A program made the position numbers and the translations under genes. This document shows, piece by piece, positions 32,520-33,896 of a DNA stretch of 33,896 nucleotides. Source of the DNA: Streptomyces sp. (lineage in GTDB: Bacteria; Actinomycetota; Actinomycetes; Streptomycetales; Streptomycetaceae); the NCBI RefSeq assembly GCF_019510245.1, contig NZ_JAEKKT010000221.1, positions 1 to 33,896 of the forward strand, read 5' to 3'. Position 1 is the stretch's first letter; each line of letters begins with the position of its first letter. Under the pieces are notes generated by a model, which saw only the letters and a list, made by a program, of their open reading frames with translations, made no database searches and was not told the DNA's origin.

Positions 32520-33896
32520 CTACTGCGGTAGTTCCTCGTTCGGCGGCTGGTTGCCCAGGGCTGTGAGGGCGGCGTGGGCCGCCGGGATCTGGAGCGGGGA
32601 GAAGTACGGGTTGGTCCGCAGGGCGTCCTGGAGGTGGCGGCGGGCCGGGGCCTCCAGGTCCAGGTCGCGTTCGATCATGCCCCGGTGGAAGGCGTACAGC
32701 GCGCTGCGCACCCCGCCGCCCTTCGTCGAGTCGGTCGCCACGGAGGCGTAGCGCAGCGCCTCCTTGTCGTCGCCGGCCCGGTGCAGGGCCCAGCCGAGGG
32801 CGTCCGCGACCTCGATGCCGGGCTGGCGCTCCCACTCGGCCGTCAGCCGCTCCACCGCCTCCTGCACGTCCCCGTGGTCCGCCTCGTACTGCCCGATCAC
32901 CAGATCATCGTCGATTCCGGCCTCCAGCTCGCGCCGCACCTGCGTCCGCATCAGCTCGTACTGCGCCTCCGCCTGCCGCCCCCTCCCCAGCGACTCGTAC
33001 AACTCGCCCAGCTCCAGGGCGACCTGCGGAGTCGGCCGGTGCGCGAGCGCCCCCTGGTAGGCGGTCAGCGCCTCCTGCGTACGGCCGAGCGCGGCCAGCG
33101 CCCGCCCCTGCCCGGCCCGCGCGGCCGACTGGTCGGGGTCCAGGCGCACGGCAGCCGTGAAGTGCCGCAGCGCATCCTCCCGGTCGCCCCGCTCCCAGGC
33201 CAGCTGCCCGGACTGGCACAGATACGCGGCCTGCTCAGCGGGCGTCCGGGCGGCCGCCGCCGCGTCGGTCACCTGGGCCACCGCGTCCTCACGCCAGCCC
33301 CGGTCCCGGTACACCGCGGAGGCCCGCGCCATCACCGCCGGCTTCACGTCCGCCCCCACCTTCAGCGCCATCAGCTTGTCCAGCGCGGACCGGGCCGCCT
33401 TGTAGTCGCCGAGCCCGTTGTACGCGTCGATCAGCACCGGGTACGCCGACCACCGCTTCGGCGCGGCCTTCAGCGCCTCCTCGCCGAACCGCCTGGCCTC
33501 CGGGAAGTCCCGGCGTGCCACGGCCAGCTCCGCCAGTGCGCCCAGCGCCTCGGTGGTGTTCTTGCCGGCCGCCTTGAGGGAGGTCTGCAGCGCGCGCTCG
33601 GCCCGGGGATAGTCGCCGGTGTCGGCGGTCCGGCGCGCCCGCTCGACGTACGCGGCCCCGAGCACCGCCCAGGCCGCCGCGTCCTTCGGCCGCGCCCGCA
33701 CCCGCGCCTCGCGGGCGCCGATCAGCGCCGTCAGGTCGGGCAGGGCGGCGGGCAGCCCGTCGAGGACGGCCGCCTGCGCCGCCGCGACCGCCGCCGCCCG
33801 CGCCGCCGCCTGGGCCCGCGGGCCGGCCGCCTGGGCCGGCGCCGCGCGGTGCGGCTCGCGCGGCCACAGCATCAGCGTGCCGCCGGCCGCCACGCC
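32520..33896 (-). CDS. TPR-repeat protein, 5' end outside the window
   Basis: At least 457 residues of a tetratricopeptide protein. The visible N-terminus GTLMLWPREPH could follow a membrane helix encoded beyond the edge, and the next region is Ala-rich. Several TPR units follow (for example AAWAVLGAAYVERA, ALGALAELAVARRDFPEARRFGEEALKAAP, GDREDALRHFTAAVRLDPDQSAARAGQGRALAALGRTQEALTAYQGAL, VALELGELYESLGRGRQAEAQYE). Such proteins act as scaffolds; the partner is unknown. A GTG at 33893 is open to the edge, so it is probably not the true start. TAG stop at 32520-32522. Confidence 0.85.
   Translation of the reverse strand, partial: GVAAGGTLMLWPREPHRAAPAQAAGPRAQAAARAAAVAAAQAAVLDGLPAALPDLTALIGAREARVRARPKDAAAWAVLGAAYVERARRTADTGDYPRAERALQTSLKAAGKNTTEALGALAELAVARRDFPEARRFGEEALKAAPKRWSAYPVLIDAYNGLGDYKAARSALDKLMALKVGADVKPAVMARASAVYRDRGWREDAVAQVTDAAAAARTPAEQAAYLCQSGQLAWERGDREDALRHFTAAVRLDPDQSAARAGQGRALAALGRTQEALTAYQGALAHRPTPQVALELGELYESLGRGRQAEAQYELMRTQVRRELEAGIDDDLVIGQYEADHGDVQEAVERLTAEWERQPGIEVADALGWALHRAGDDKEALRYASVATDSTKGGGVRSALYAFHRGMIERDLDLEAPARRHLQDALRTNPYFSPLQIPAAHAALTALGNQPPNEELPQ

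Noticed and set aside
1..33896. Prophage, integrative element or secondary-metabolite cluster
   Set aside because: Apart from the tnpB element there are no integrase, phage, polyketide or peptide synthetase genes, and the gene content is core-like.

Overview
This is a high-GC actinobacterial chromosome segment, almost certainly Streptomyces. Third codon positions are nearly all G or C, GTG and TTG starts are common, and adjacent genes often overlap as GTGA. From memory, the gene order follows the S. coelicolor core run from about SCO2954 down to SCO2927: sigU, rsuA, HelD/HelR-like helicase, malic enzyme, hup, murA, yqgE-like gene, DUF3039, sugar permease and hexosaminidase, molybdenum hydroxylase, tRNA-Cys, helicase, IclR, AsnC/Lrp, hppD. 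I could not check that synteny here.

Layout. 1-1.1 kb: a CGNR zinc-finger regulator, then a 22-bp tandem array that starts on its stop codon. 1.2-5.2 kb: an ECF sigma factor, its ZAS anti-sigma factor and an RNA-polymerase-binding HelD-like helicase whose ribosome site lies in a perfect inverted repeat. 5.28-5.41 kb: a strongly folded putative small RNA ending in an intrinsic terminator. 5.5-9.9 kb: an ACT-domain malic enzyme, HU, convergent murA and a YqgE/AlgH protein. 9.9-11.2 kb: a decayed IS200/IS605-type tnpB element. 11.2-14.2 kb: DUF3039, what is left of a sugar ABC operon, and a GH20 hexosaminidase. 14.5-20.0 kb: a four-gene overlapping operon for a three-subunit molybdenum hydroxylase and a P-loop kinase-like protein. 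20.2-21.3 kb: a twin SUKH-4-like protein. 21.4-24.1 kb (minus strand): CPBP membrane protease, histidine kinase and response regulator. 24.3-30.5 kb: a DUF3566-like membrane protein, tRNA-Cys, an MFS transporter, an SF2 helicase, an IclR regulator and a membrane-anchored Lon-like protease. 30.5-33.9 kb: an AsnC/Lrp regulator divergent from 4-hydroxyphenylpyruvate dioxygenase, a second 22-bp tandem array that again starts on a stop codon, and a truncated TPR protein.

Most genes are conserved housekeeping functions. The unusual features are structural. The HU gene appears to lack 51 bp in frame, removing the DNA-intercalating arm. A 62-bp copy of the murA 3' end lies just downstream of murA. 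A sugar ABC operon seems to have lost its binding protein and first permease, leaving an operator and 11 codons. The molybdenum hydroxylase large subunit lacks the catalytic glutamate, while its iron-sulfur subunit has a ~310-residue disordered N-terminus and a Q/S/Y/F/G-rich repeat tail. The strongest candidates for undescribed biology are the two stop-codon-anchored 22-bp arrays, the folded RNA at 5.28-5.41 kb and the shortened HU.
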